Source of the DNA: Salvia splendens
Taxonomy: Eukaryota > Streptophyta > Magnoliopsida > Lamiales > Lamiaceae
Length of the DNA stretch: 64,000 nucleotides
NCBI RefSeq assembly: GCF_004379255.2
Contig: NC_056039.1
Coordinates: 33,865,883 to 33,929,882 of the forward strand
Direction: 5' to 3'
A program made the translations under genes and the position numbers. Shown piece after piece: positions 36,182 to 47,605 of this stretch. Position 1 is the stretch's first letter, and each line of letters begins with the position of its first letter. The notes under the pieces were generated by a model. That model made no database searches. It saw nothing but the letters and a program-made list of their open reading frames with translations, and was not told the origin of the DNA.

Positions 36182-38074
36182 TTATTGCATGAGGTGCCGA
36201 GTATAATATAGGAGTTTATTTGTAATCAGTTGTAATTTCCTTCTATCTATAGTATAGGAGTTTATTTGTAATTTCTTCCCTTATATAGGAGTTAATTTTT
36301 TATTTTTTAAAAAAATTGTGCTTTAACGGCTAAAAGTGAATTTTGCTTGCTAAATACTCTCATTACAAATAGTGGTTTTGCCAAAAATGTGGGATTGCTC
36401 TATTTCGGAAAGTAAATTAAAGTTGGGGAAAAACAAATTGAGATGTTGCTTGATTTTTATTTGAATAATGTTGGGGAAAAATAAGTTGAGATGTTACTTG
36501 ATTTATATTTGAATAATGCAGACTAAACTATTCAATATTAACTAAATTTGACAGAAGACAGACTGTCCCAGTTGAAATTATCCCACCAATGATTACCATA
36601 AGTGTTTGAAAATCCAAATTGAAGCATAGCATGGCGGATGTCCAGGCGGACGTCGGACCGGCGTGCCGGACTTCTGCGCGGGACGTCCGCCATTAGGCAG
36701 CATGCATACGGATACGGACGTCCGCTGCGAACACCGGAGTTCCGCGGCTTTTCGGGACGTTCGTTGGGACGTCCGCCATTGCGTTGACACGACGGACGTC
36801 CCGGCGGACGTCCTGATTTTTTATTGTTTTTTGTTGATGTCCGTCGGGATGTCCGCCATTGTGTAGTGGGATGTCCTTATGACGTGGTAGTGCAGTGGGA
36901 TGTCCTTATAACGTGGCAGGAGGTGTTTTTGAGAAGTCCGTCGGGATGTCCGTCCCATTGTGGATGCCCTAAAAGTTAAAACTATAGTAGTTTTGGGATC
37001 TAGGAACTGTATTAAAATATAGACGTATTAATTTATCATTAATCTAGTAATTTATTGATATATAGAAGTGTTTGCTTGATTTCAGATAATATAAGTTTAG
37101 ATCAAGTTGTAATTTGAACAAATGATAGATAATGTTTTAATTACTTAACTAAATAATTTTCATTTTTGTTTGATTAAATAAGTCCATGTATCTATCAAAT
37201 TAAATATTTTCACGCATCTACCAATTCATTGTATCTTATCTAACATGCATCTAGAAATCCAATGCAAATAATTAAATATAAATGGATTTATCAACTAATT
37301 CAAGAAAAAGCAGACAGCAATGCGTTCTTATATTAGCAAGTTACTATTTATTATTGTAATGTTGTAAGAGTTTTAATTTATAATATTGTCGGGACCTATT
37401 ATTTATCAAAGCTGGATTCTTCAAAATTTTACAATTTTATTATCTTGTTAAATTAATAAATTCTAAAAAATTACCCAAATTGGGACCTAAATTTTTTATT
37501 AATTTGGTGATTATTAAGTTGTCAAGTAGTCCGTATTATTTTCAAGAAGTTTAGTATGTTGTTTAATTAACTATAAATAAATGTTTTATGACTAAAGATG
37601 ATTCTCGACACTCATTTTATAGGAGTACCTTTTACTTGTGGCCAATGTGTCTCATGTGGTTGACCATGTGAAAAATATAATATACGGAATACTAATTAAT
37701 TGGGAGATAAAGAAAAAGAAAAGTTGATTAATGATTTAATCTGGATTAATTTTATGTGATATGTTAGAACCTTCAATGCTAGCATTATTTAAAATAAGAT
37801 TTGAGATTAAGTGAAGTCAGTCATAACATAATTTGCCATAATTTCGATTCAAATAAAAATAGCAATTAATTTATCAATAGTTTAATAAATATTTAATTCC
37901 TCTAAAAATGCATTCTCTCTTTGTCTCATAAAAATAAGGATACTTTCTTTTTTCGACCGTCCCATAAAAATATCTCATTTCAATTCATAAAAATTCTCTC
38001 AAACGCATTACCCATATATATCAATTTATTTACAACTTATACCTCTAAGGCCCACTATTAAACACTAATAATAA
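36182..38074. other. Intergenic DNA with a MITE
   Basis: AT-rich except for the GC-rich MITE at 36624-36970. A CTCTCTTTGTCTCATAAAAATAAGG stretch near 37914 resembles one end of a decayed Stowaway-type MITE. No gene is seen. Confidence 0.45.
36624..36970. mobile_element. GC-rich MITE with GGACGTCC repeats
   Basis: The left GCATAGCATGGCGGATGTCC and right, reverse-complemented, GCATCCACAATGGGACGG are imperfect inverted ends. Inside, GGACGTCC, GATGTCCG and CGGACGTC words recur more than ten times. The GGATGCCC end resembles PIF/Harbinger-derived MITEs. No clear target duplication was found. Confidence 0.5.
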
Positions 38075-39908
38075 GAGCATCCACAATGGTCTAGGACCTC
38101 CCATAGCCTTCACATTGCCACATCATCAGCACTATTAAAATTTAAAGAGTACATTAAATTTTAAAAAAAAGTACAATAATTTAAAAAAAGTACAAAAATT
38201 TAAAAGTACAATTAAAAAAGTAAAAAAAAATCACTCCTCGCCGCCGTCGTCGCCCAGCCCTTCTTCACCGTCGTCGCCGCCGCCTCTGTCTCCACCTACG
38301 CCGCGGCTATTCCCGCCGTTCTCCCTCCTCATCGCCTCCAATTCTTCACGCTGGCTCTGGAGCAATACACGAAGATAATCCTTCACCTCGGGGTCCACCG
38401 CCGATTGGAAGTCGGCTAAGGTCTTCACCATTTGAGCGCGCGTTTGTTGGCGCGCGAAGAATTTGAGCTCCTCGGTAGACCTGCCTAGGGGGGGATGCCG
38501 AATGGACCCCCTGGGAACTCGGGGTGCCCGCCCTCGCAACCTGTTGCGCCCGCCTTTGGCCAACCGGGCGAGGTCGGCGACCGAACGAACGAGGGGTCGG
38601 GTTCTCCTGGGCCGTCTCGGGGAGGTCTGTCGAACCACCGCTGCTGCCGCTATAATCTCCGGTATAGTTCAGTTTCTGCTTCTTCAGCCAGCCAGCGTCG
38701 ACACCTGCCCGGAATTTCTCCGACTCGTTGAGCACAACGTAGCAGTTCCAGTAGGTGAACTCATAGTACTTCTTCTGCGGATCGGGGTAGGCTCTCTCCG
38801 CAATCCTCCTGCAGTCTTCCTCTGTTTGGCCACTGGTCTGCATGCGGAGGGCGTTGGCTTACAAACCCGAAAATCGAGAGACGCCAGACCTGATTCGGTC
38901 CCAGCACTTCCGGCACTCCTCCCCGGTGCTCGGTCTCCCTTCAGGGCAAAATGCCATGTAGGCTGCGGCTATCTTGGCCTACAAGTTGACGAACCTCTGG
39001 TTGTTCGAAACGAGAGGATCGTCGCAGACACTCACCCACGCCTTGGCAAGCGCAACGTTCTCCGCGTCCGTCCACTTCCTCCGGACCAGGCTATCCTCCT
39101 GCGGCTGCGACGCCTCGCCGACCTTCTTGGCCTTGCCCTTCTTCTTACCCCGCCCTACTCCCTGGCTTTGAATGGGAGTTTCCGGAACCTCGTTAATATC
39201 AAAACCCAAGTCCGCTAAGGAGAAGGTCTCCGTATACTGTGCATCCGTTGGGGTCGATGTGTGCGAAGAACCGGTGGAAAAATCAAAAGTCGGCCGATAG
39301 GCGTTGTCCCCCCGGGCGTCCCCTGCGGCGGTGGAATCATCTGCTGCGCCGGTGGCTACATCCCGGGTGCCCACCCCGGCATCATCTGCATAGGGGGCTG
39401 CATGCCGGGTGCCCACCCCGGCATCATCTGCTGCCACGGGTACATGTTGTAGTACCCGGTCATCGGAGGCCAACCACCTCCCCAGGAGCCGGGGAAGTCT
39501 GGGACCCTACCCCGGGAGTCGGGGGAGTCTGAGACCATCCCCCGGGAGTCACTGGAGTTCTTGCGTAGTTGTTCTCCATTGCTCGTTATTGATCTTGTAC
39601 AGAAAGAAAGATAGAGAGAGTACTCGTTAAAACAAGTGGCGCGAATGAAAATGAAGTCCAAAGCGCGCATATATAGTGTTTTCGAAAAAAAAATTAAAAA
39701 TTAAATTCTGCCGCCGGTCTGACGCCGATCCGGGGCCTACAATGGCGCCGTGAGGATCGGCGTTAGAACCGGCGTCATCACACGAATCGGCATGGGTACG
39801 CCGAAATTGACACCGATTTCGCCGGCGCCGGTCGCAATGGTTCGGCGTAAGAACCGGCGTCGGCGAAAAATCGGCGTCGCGGTTTTGACGCCTCCATTGC
39901 TGATGCTC
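38075..39908 (-). mobile_element. PIF/Harbinger element D, a different subfamily
   Basis: 1834 bp with TAA at 38072-38074 and 39909-39911. The ends are GAGCATCCACAATGG and, reverse-complemented, GAGCATCAGCAATGG. The right subterminal part repeats GCCGGCGTC-type words. It carries only a broken Myb-like gene. The termini are related to those of elements A-C, but the coding and subterminal sequences are distinct. Confidence 0.85.
38231..39579 (-). pseudogene. Harbinger Myb-like accessory protein, degraded
   Basis: It starts MENNYARTPVTPG, then shifts frame. The recognisable Myb/SANT-like part is RRKWTDAENVALAKAWVSV then CDDPL, followed by an in-frame TAG after RFVNL (near 38979). Next come AAYMAFCPEGRPSTGEECRK, a second stop near 38860, and DCRRIAERAYPDPQKKYYEF then TYWNCYVVL. 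The C-terminal half is split between two frames from about 38640 and ends with a Gly/Asp/Glu-rich tail. A 33-bp unit encoding MMPGWAPGM is duplicated near 39360-39430. It was once the repeat-binding partner of a Harbinger transposase. Confidence 0.75.
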
Positions 39909-40466
39909 TAATGTAGATCTCACTATCCACTAATACTATTTGAACTATTCATCTATTCATCTCTCTTATTTTTACCGATTATGCATTAATTCTCGTGTTG
40001 TCCCAAATGTCCTTGAGATGGAGGAAGTAATAATTACTAGTATACTCTACATTGGAGTAAATCATTTTCTTTTGTTCCATTCGATTTGCAAGATTATATC
40101 TCAAAATTAAATATGTATTTTATTTAGTTCATAAAATTAAATCTCACCATTTAATCTGAGGTGAATTATCATATGATAATTAGTCAGGACAATCATACTA
40201 CATCTTTATAGAACAAGTGGAAATGAATGCTATATAGACATTTAAGCGATAAATAAGATCATTAATGTATTACAATTACTTTTTATTAAATTTTATACAA
40301 ATATTCTTTTATAGTCATCCACCCACATTTAAGCATTAAATAAGAGCATTAATTTATAAAATTAGTCTTTAACTCAAATACTCATAAAATCACGAGGTAG
40401 CACTATCAAAATTTTCGTCGTTAAATCTTGGTTAGAGAAAAATGAGAATAACAAATTATAGCATGC
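39909..40466. other. Intergenic AT-rich DNA
   Basis: I see no gene or clear repeat between the Harbinger element D and the chromovirus. Confidence 0.5.
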
Positions 40467-41004
40467 TGATACGTTGAATCCCCACAGCTCGTCCGAGTCA
40501 GACGACGGCACCCCAAGGGAGGGCGAGGCAGAGGATATACATGCCCCGTCAATAACGTCTGAGACAAGGGAAACGGCGAGGCCATCGCCGAGAGAGAGGA
40601 GGGAGCAGAGGAAGTCAGCGAGAAGAACCAAGCCACCCTTAAGGTTCGGGGAATACGTTTCCAGATAGGGCGCGAGGAGTTGGCGCGTAGAGTAGGCTGA
40701 GTTTTTGCTTATCTTTAATTCTGTTATTTTTTTTATTGTTTTGATTGAGCTATTGGGTCGAGCAATTTATAAGCTCCGGGCCGGGTTTTCTTTGTTGGTT
40801 CTTTCCCGGCCCGTAAGTCGAACCAGCCCTAGGGTCCTTAGATTATAAATAGGCGTGAAATTAATAAATGGGTATGAAAATTTTCGCCTACTTCTTCTTG
40901 CTTCTTTCGTTCTTTTCTTCTCCAAAACTGGTGGTCGACGGGATTTCGCCTCCCGGGACTCCATATCTTGTCTCGGCGTCACGTTAGGGAGTTTTTCCTT
41001 AACA
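40467..41004 (+). repeat. 5' LTR of the chromovirus
   Basis: 538 bp, starts TGATACGTTG and ends TTTTTCCTTAACA. A TATA box TATAAATAG lies at 40844-40852, about 150 bp before the LTR end, placing the likely transcript start near 40880. Confidence 0.95.
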
Positions 41005-41026
41005 AATTGGTGCTTTCACTGAACTC

Positions 41027-44000
41027 ATGGATCATGCAGCGTCTGACGCCGGAAGATCCGAAGGGTTCCCGGTCAATCGGTTCTCCGCACCACCAATTAG
41101 CGGGGGATTTTCGTCGGGATCGCTCGCGCAGGGCCCCGATCCAGTCGCCACGATGTTTGATCATGTCCTCGCCTCGTTAGCCCGTTTTGAAACTCGCCTG
41201 GATGAGTTCGATCGCAGATTGGTGCCTCCACACGCGGAACCGACGCACAGCTCGGGCCTTCCCTCCCATTGGTTTACCGATGGCATGCCGCGTTCGACAC
41301 CGCTGTCTATTTCGACCCAATCGGTCGCCACTACCATCCCAGCTACGTTGGGCTTCGGCGCAAAGGAACAGCCGCGATTTCCAGGGGGGTTGAGTGGGGG
41401 TTTACCTCCGGTCAGTGCGTACCCTAATCCGACCTCGATGCCTGGACTACTAGGAGCCCCGCCGGCGGGATCTGGAGGGTTACCATTGTGGGAACCTCCG
41501 GGGAATCACCAAGGGCCACCTATGCCGGCGTCTCGTCAACCGACTTCATGGGATAATCCAGCATGGAATAATACCGGGGGTCATCGTGCGTGGGACGAAC
41601 CGCGGGATGTGAAGATGAAACCCCCCCGTTTTAATGGATCCGATGCGGTGAATTGGATCGCCCGAATTCAGTACTATTTCGACCATCTTATGATGCCAGA
41701 GGCGTATCGTCTGCACTATGTCGTCATGCTCTTTGACGGTCAGGCAGCAGAGTGGGTTTTTAACTATCGTTCAAGCAACCCGGTTGTTCTCTGGAACGAT
41801 TTTTTGGAGGATGTGCGACGACGATTTGATCCTCAGTGTTTCGAGGATTATCTTGGTTTGATTGCAAAGCTTGTTCAGACGGGGACGCTCGCAGAGTACA
41901 ATGCGACCTTTGAATCAATGCGGAATCGGATTCCTAATGTCCCAGAATCAACATTCTTACCGATCTACGTGGCGGGTCTTCAACAACCGGTGCGAAGTCA
42001 GGTCAAACACCAACATCCGAGAACAGTTGCGGCCGCGATGGCACTAGCGATCGAGTTTGATGGCAGCAGTATGCCTCCTGCGCCTCAGCCAGCCTCCCAG
42101 CGCCGGGCGTGGCCACCCCGGGAACAAAAGGGCCCGGCGTTGGCTGCCCCCCACCATCAGATTCAATCCCAGCCGGCGACTAAGGCCGTGTACGCCAGGG
42201 GCCCGGAATACTCGAAACTACCAGTCATTCACTTGACAACAGCTCAACGGGCTGATCGCACCCGCCGCGGCGTGTGTATTTATTGCGAGGAAAAGTGGGG
42301 CCCATCGCATGCCTGTAAGCGACCATTCCTGGCCTATATGGGTGCCGATATGGATGAGCAGGTGGAGGAGATGGATATATCGGCCGGCCCTCAGGAACAC
42401 CCAGAGGTAATAACGGCCGACCTTTCGCACATTTATGCACTAGATGGCAGGCAGCGACCGGAGGCATTGGAACTACGGGGGACAATTGGTGCTGATCCGG
42501 TAGTCATTCTAGTCGATACTGGCAGCTCGCATGATTTCTTGCATCCCAGAGTGGCGCAGAGACTCGCGCTCCCGCTGACACCAATTAAGCCCTTCCGAGT
42601 GTATGTGGGAAACGGTGCTTCATTGGTATGCACGCACGCTAGCATGCAAACCCGGGTGGTGATTCAGTCGCACGTGTTCTTGATTGATCTGCATATCCTA
42701 CCGATGCACGGTCCGGATGTTATCCTGGGATTAGCATGGCTGAAATCTATGCGCCGCGTCACTAATGATTTTGTGGATGGCACGTTGGAATTTGTGCGCA
42801 ATGGGGAGCCGATCTGTTTAAAGATCTCGCCACCAATGGCGCAGGAGGTGTCTCTCAAAACGGTCGCATCCCTACTATCATTCAGCGGAGAGGCCGAGAT
42901 GTTCGAGTTGGTGGCGATCCCGGGCACTGCCGAGCAGGAGGGGGACAGCGATAACCCCCAATTCCCAGCTGATTTGGACCCTATGATTCTGGCAGTGTTG
43001 CGGTCACATGAAGCGGTTTTTTCCACCCCAACGGGACTCCCCCCAGCCCGACCTTTCGATCACCGCATTCACCTCCTGCCGAACGCGAAGCCGGTCAACG
43101 TGCGCCCATACCGATATCCATATTTCCAGAAGAATGAAATCGAACGACAGGTGAAGGAAATGCTAGCTTCGGGAGTCATCCGGCCTAGTCAGAGCCCGTT
43201 CTCATCCCCAGTGTTGCTTATCCGAAAAAAGGATGGAACGTTTCGATTCTGCATTGACTATAGGGCCTTAAATACCGCGACGGTGCCCGATCACTTTCCT
43301 ATACCAACGTCGGACGAGTTATTTGACGAGCTGGGGGCGGCCCGTTTTTTCACCAAACTCGACCTTCGGTCGGGATATCATCAGATTAGGATGCACGCGG
43401 ACGATGTTTTCAAGACAGCCTTTCGAACCCACGACGGCCACTTTGAATTCCTCGTCATGCCATTCGGGTTGACAAATGCACCGTCCACATTCCAGTCGGC
43501 CATGAATGCTATTTTTAGACCACTCCTGCGCACGTTTGTGATCGTTTTCTTTGACGATATATTGGTCTATAGTCCAACGCTGGAATCTCATGTGCGTCAC
43601 CTGCACGAGGTACTCACCATTCTGAAAGCAAATCATTTTTTTGTTAAGCTGTCCAAATGTGCTTTCTGCAGTACCACAGTGGAATATTTGGGCCATTTAA
43701 TTACGGAGGGACATTTAATGGCCGACCCAGAGAAGATCAAGGCAATGGTCGTGTGGCCGGTGCCAGCCTCCATTAAACAGCTGCGGGGTTTTTTGGGACT
43801 TACAGGGTATTATCGAAGATTTATAGAGCATTACGCGACTCTGGCAGGGCCCTTGACGGAATTACTTAAGAAAGATGCCTTCATCTGGACCCCCGCGGCA
43901 GAAGAGAGTTTCATCGCCCTCAAGGCTGCTATGACCTCGGCCCCGGTGCTGCACCTGCCGAACTTTTCTAAGGTGTTTTATATCGAGACGGACGCATCGG

Positions 44001-46060
44001 ATTTCGGAGTGGGCGCGGTCCTTCTTCAAGACGGTCATCCTTTGGCCTATTTTAGTAAGAAATTGGGGCCGCGAAGGCGGGTATCGTCGACATATCATAA
44101 AGAGCTGTACGCCATCGTCGAGGCGGTTCAGAAATGGCGCCAGTACTTATTGGGGCGCGAGTTCGTGATACGGAGCGATCAAAGGAGTCTAAAGGAATTA
44201 TTGCAGCAGATCATTCAGACTCCGGATCAACAGTTCTATGCGCGGAAATTGATGGGGTATAAATTTCGGATCGAGTACAAGACGGGAGCCTCCAACAAGG
44301 TCGCGGACGCACTGTCTCGTCGCGATATGGAGCCCAGCGACGGCGAGGCGGATCGGGTACGGGCGGAGTCGACCTTGCTTGCCCTGGCAGCCCACCCTGT
44401 CCCGGATATTTTGGAACTATTAAAAACGGAGGTCGATTCCTTGGCGGATCTGAGGGAGCTGCGGGCGTTAATCGAGAAGGGTGAAGCGCCGGGCCATCTG
44501 GCGTTTGTGGGCGGCCTCATCTATCATGATCGCCGAATTTATGTGGGCGAGCGATCAGCGGCGAAACTGCCTTTAATTGCGGAACATCACTCTACTCCGC
44601 AGGCGGGTCACCCGGGTGTTGACAGAACCTTCCGCCGCCTGGCCGCTCAGTTTTATTGGAAGGGAATGCGAAAGGAGGTGAAGACATTTGTGGAAGCTTG
44701 TGTGGAATGTCAGACGACTAAATATTCGACACAAAAGCCTGCAGGGTTACTGCAGCCGTTACCTATCCCGTCGCAGGTTTGGGAGGATGTCTCGATGGAC
44801 TTTGTGACGTGTCTTCCCCAGTCTCGAGGTTTTACTACAATCATGGTGGTGGTCGATAGGTTGTCCAAGTATGCGCACTTCGCGCCGTTGCCGCCACATT
44901 TCAATGCCCTGCGGGTGGCGACCCTCTTCATTGAAACGGTGGTAAAACACCATGGGTTTCCGAAAACCTTGGTATCGGATAGGGATTCAGTGTTCTTGAA
45001 TGATGTGTGGGAAGAGATGATGCGTTTGAGTGGTACTAAGCTCCATTTCACAACAGCGTATCATCCTCAGTCGGATGGTCAAACAGAGGTCAGAAATCGT
45101 GGTCTGGAGCAATATTTACGCGCATTCGTGGCGGATAAGCCGAACAAATGGGTCAATTTCTTGCCGTGGGCAGAATTATCGTTGAATTGCTTCTTCCATG
45201 AGGGGCTCGGCACGTCGCCATTCAAGGCCTTGTATGGGCGAGAACCGCCCCCGTTGGTGGCGGCGGAACCATCGCACTTCACCCCTACTGACGTAGCCTC
45301 CTTGATTCGGCAAAGGAGCGAGATGATTGTGTGGCTCCGTGCGAACCTGGAGCGGGCACAACAGCGGATGCGGGCGGCGGCGAATAAGCATCGAAGGCAT
45401 ATGGAGTTTGCGGTGGGTGATCGGGTTTTGCTGAAGCTACAGCAGTATCGACAATATTCGGTCGCAAAGCCTCTATCTTCTAAGTTGGCACGCAGGTTCT
45501 TCGGACCGTATGAGATTCTGGAGCGCATTGGCCAGGTTGCTTACCGTCTGCGTTTGCCGGAGGGCAGTCGAGTACATGACGTGTTCCACGTTAGTTTGCT
45601 TCGGCCATTTGTGGACGGGGTTCTTCGGGGGGTGGTGAATTTACCCCCCTTGTTCGCTCGCGGTCGCCCGGTGGCGAGGCCCCTGAAATGGGTAGGGAGC
45701 CGCACAGTTTGGCGGGACGGAGCAGCAGTGGAGGAGGCTTTGATTCAGTGGGATGATGATGAGGGAGAGAATCCAACGTGGGAGCCAATGGGGGTCGTTC
45801 GTCGACGGTTTCCAGGCCTCAGCCTTGAGGCCAAGGCTGATCTTATCGGGGGGGGAGTTGATACGTTGAATCCCCACAGCTCGTCCGAGTCAGACGACGG
45901 CACCCCAAGGGAGGGCGAGGCAGAGGATATACATGCCCCGTCAATAACGTCTGAGACAAGGGAAACGGCGAGGCCATCGCCGAGAGAGAGGAGGGAGCAG
46001 AGGAAGTCAGCGAGAAGAACCAAGCCACCCTTAAGGTTCGGGGAATACGTTTCCAGATAG
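41027..46060 (+). CDS. Gag-Pol polyprotein with chromodomain-like C-terminus
   Basis: A single 1677-aa frame from the ATG 22 bp after the LTR. Order by approximate residue: N-terminal coiled segment (FDHVLASLARFETR, 44-60); Gag around 200-320 (YYFDHLMMPEAYRLHYVVML); Cys/His knuckle CIYCEEKWGPSHAC near 413; aspartic protease VDTGSSHDF near 495; reverse transcriptase near 690-880 with FCIDYRALN and catalytic FFDDILVYS; RNase H near 980-1100 (IETDASDFGVGAVL, HKELYAIVEAV); integrase with HHCC zinc finger near 1186-1220 (GHPGVDRTFRR, CVECQTTK) and DDE residues in VSMDFVTCLP, LVSDRDSVFL and QSDGQTEVRN. A GPY/F block (FFGPYEILERIGQVAYRL) and a chromodomain-like tail (EEALIQWDDDEGENPTWEP) follow. About 67 C-terminal residues are encoded inside the 3' LTR. 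Antisense open frames here are shadows. Confidence 0.96.
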   Translation: MDHAASDAGRSEGFPVNRFSAPPISGGFSSGSLAQGPDPVATMFDHVLASLARFETRLDEFDRRLVPPHAEPTHSSGLPSHWFTDGMPRSTPLSISTQSVATTIPATLGFGAKEQPRFPGGLSGGLPPVSAYPNPTSMPGLLGAPPAGSGGLPLWEPPGNHQGPPMPASRQPTSWDNPAWNNTGGHRAWDEPRDVKMKPPRFNGSDAVNWIARIQYYFDHLMMPEAYRLHYVVMLFDGQAAEWVFNYRSSNPVVLWNDFLEDVRRRFDPQCFEDYLGLIAKLVQTGTLAEYNATFESMRNRIPNVPESTFLPIYVAGLQQPVRSQVKHQHPRTVAAAMALAIEFDGSSMPPAPQPASQRRAWPPREQKGPALAAPHHQIQSQPATKAVYARGPEYSKLPVIHLTTAQRADRTRRGVCIYCEEKWGPSHACKRPFLAYMGADMDEQVEEMDISAGPQEHPEVITADLSHIYALDGRQRPEALELRGTIGADPVVILVDTGSSHDFLHPRVAQRLALPLTPIKPFRVYVGNGASLVCTHASMQTRVVIQSHVFLIDLHILPMHGPDVILGLAWLKSMRRVTNDFVDGTLEFVRNGEPICLKISPPMAQEVSLKTVASLLSFSGEAEMFELVAIPGTAEQEGDSDNPQFPADLDPMILAVLRSHEAVFSTPTGLPPARPFDHRIHLLPNAKPVNVRPYRYPYFQKNEIERQVKEMLASGVIRPSQSPFSSPVLLIRKKDGTFRFCIDYRALNTATVPDHFPIPTSDELFDELGAARFFTKLDLRSGYHQIRMHADDVFKTAFRTHDGHFEFLVMPFGLTNAPSTFQSAMNAIFRPLLRTFVIVFFDDILVYSPTLESHVRHLHEVLTILKANHFFVKLSKCAFCSTTVEYLGHLITEGHLMADPEKIKAMVVWPVPASIKQLRGFLGLTGYYRRFIEHYATLAGPLTELLKKDAFIWTPAAEESFIALKAAMTSAPVLHLPNFSKVFYIETDASDFGVGAVLLQDGHPLAYFSKKLGPRRRVSSTYHKELYAIVEAVQKWRQYLLGREFVIRSDQRSLKELLQQIIQTPDQQFYARKLMGYKFRIEYKTGASNKVADALSRRDMEPSDGEADRVRAESTLLALAAHPVPDILELLKTEVDSLADLRELRALIEKGEAPGHLAFVGGLIYHDRRIYVGERSAAKLPLIAEHHSTPQAGHPGVDRTFRRLAAQFYWKGMRKEVKTFVEACVECQTTKYSTQKPAGLLQPLPIPSQVWEDVSMDFVTCLPQSRGFTTIMVVVDRLSKYAHFAPLPPHFNALRVATLFIETVVKHHGFPKTLVSDRDSVFLNDVWEEMMRLSGTKLHFTTAYHPQSDGQTEVRNRGLEQYLRAFVADKPNKWVNFLPWAELSLNCFFHEGLGTSPFKALYGREPPPLVAAEPSHFTPTDVASLIRQRSEMIVWLRANLERAQQRMRAAANKHRRHMEFAVGDRVLLKLQQYRQYSVAKPLSSKLARRFFGPYEILERIGQVAYRLRLPEGSRVHDVFHVSLLRPFVDGVLRGVVNLPPLFARGRPVARPLKWVGSRTVWRDGAAVEEALIQWDDDEGENPTWEPMGVVRRRFPGLSLEAKADLIGGGVDTLNPHSSSESDDGTPREGEAEDIHAPSITSETRETARPSPRERREQRKSARRTKPPLRFGEYVSR

Positions 46061-46396
46061 GGCGCGAGGAGTTGGCGCGTAGAGTAGGCTGAGTTTTTGC
46101 TTATCTTTAATTCTGTTATTTTTTTTATTGTTTTGATTGAGCTATTGGGTCGAGCAATTTATAAGCTCCGGGCCGGGTTTTCTTTGTTGGTTCTTTCCCG
46201 GCCCGTAAGTCGAACCAGCCCTAGGGTCCTTAGATTATAAATAGGCGTGAAATTAATAAATGGGTATGAAAATTTTCGCCTACTTCTTCTTGCTTCTTTC
46301 GTTCTTTTCTTCTCCAAAACTGGTGGTCGACGGGATTTCGCCTCCCGGGACTCCATATCTTGTCTCGGCGTCACGTTAGGGAGTTTTTCCTTAACA
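45859..46396 (+). repeat. 3' LTR of the chromovirus
   Basis: 538 bp, apparently identical to the 5' LTR. Its first 202 bp encode the end of the polyprotein, including the stop codon at 46058-46060. Confidence 0.95.
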
Positions 46397-46401
46397 CATG
46401 C

Positions 46402-47605
46402 TCATTGAAATGTGGGAAAACTCTCCTAATAATTTACTTTTGAGTTTTCTTTTCGACTTTCGAGTATTAATCTCAGTTGCAATAGCATCCATATAGACCC
46501 ATTCGATCACGTAGTTCCAAATTTAGACATAAGTCTTAACGTATGACTCTCAACATTCCCAAATCAAGAAACTATTGTGATAAAGTTAAAAAATAGATTC
46601 AACAATTTAAGGGGAAAAAAATAATTTATGCTTTCCATCAGCTTACGAGCTACTGCTCCCTCCGTCTCACAAGAATATACACTCTTTCTTTTTTAGTACG
46701 TCTCATAAGAATACGCACTTTCTGAAAATTCTTTTCTCTCTATTGAGACAGAATCCATTTTCCACTAACAATACTTTAATTACTTTTTCTCTCTATATCT
46801 CTTACTTATCAATTTTGCATTAAAATCTATTTTGAACCCAAATGCATATATTCTTTGGGGACGGAGGAATCATTAATTTAGCAAAAAAATTAGTAAAAAA
46901 TAAAGATAAAAATTTGCAGAATAAACGAAGCAAATGAAACAAAGTATAAATGAGAGTGTCAAGAAAGAAAGACAAGAGAGTAGTCTGACAAAGGAGAACA
47001 AGAACGACAAATAAAAATTTCATCCAAAAAGTAAAATAAGCCCAGTCGAGTAAGGTCTCACTCGACTGAATCCCCTGTAATTGAGTCGTATTCTTTAAAG
47101 TCAACCCACCATGTAAATCATTTTTCATACAACAAAAATTAGCACATATCTCAAAACAATAAGGTGAGAACCACAAAATATACATTGAAAATAACGATAA
47201 GGTGAGAACCACAAAATATAGACACTCAAAATAAGCAAATGAATAACATAACATCATATCATAACAAATGATCCAAACACCATTTCTGCATATGATAGGA
47301 AACTATACGCTTCATTTCAAGCAAATATCATTCTGTATCATTTAAAATTGATCTCCACCAATTCTACTATTCATCGGGTGCCAGCGATTTTATCTCGCGC
47401 GCACCCACAAGTAGATGTCCATTAAAATTCTAATACTTCTCCCACGTCTATTTTAGGCCGAATTTATTACAAAAAAAAAGGAAATTACTCTTCGTGCATG
47501 GCAGTTGCTTGACCTTCAAAGGAAGCAATAAAATACTGGAAATTTTTATTTTAACGTTGTACGGTTGAGGAAATGTGGATTCATGGCTCTCATCAAAATG
47601 GCATC
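46402..47605. other. Intergenic DNA with MITE remnant
   Basis: AT-rich. It contains a Stowaway-like remnant (listed separately) and, at the right end, the probable 3' untranslated region of aconitase. A 40-bp segment with AATAAGGTGAGAACCACAAAATATA is repeated at 47158 and 47199. Confidence 0.45.
46651..46872. mobile_element. Stowaway-like MITE remnant
   Basis: CTCCCTCCGTCTCAC at the left and GGGGACGGAGGA at the right are inverted. The interior has CTCATAAGAATACGCAC-type words. The flanks are eroded and no exact TA pair is assigned. Confidence 0.55.

Larger units (their letters stand above)
40467..46396 (+). mobile_element. Full-length Ty3/gypsy chromovirus
   Basis: 5930 bp with 538-bp LTRs at 40467-41004 and 45859-46396 and an exact 5-bp duplication CATGC at 40462-40466 and 46397-46401. 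By eye I find no difference between the two LTRs. A primer-site candidate TGGTGCTTTCA (41008-41018) follows the left LTR and the purine tract GGGGGGGGAG (45848-45857) precedes the right one. One uninterrupted 1677-codon Gag-Pol frame occupies the interior. Everything needed for movement appears present, and identical LTRs imply a very recent insertion. Confidence 0.96.

Noticed and set aside
43319..43696. Antisense frames within the chromovirus Gag-Pol gene
   Set aside because: Shadows of the 1677-codon frame.
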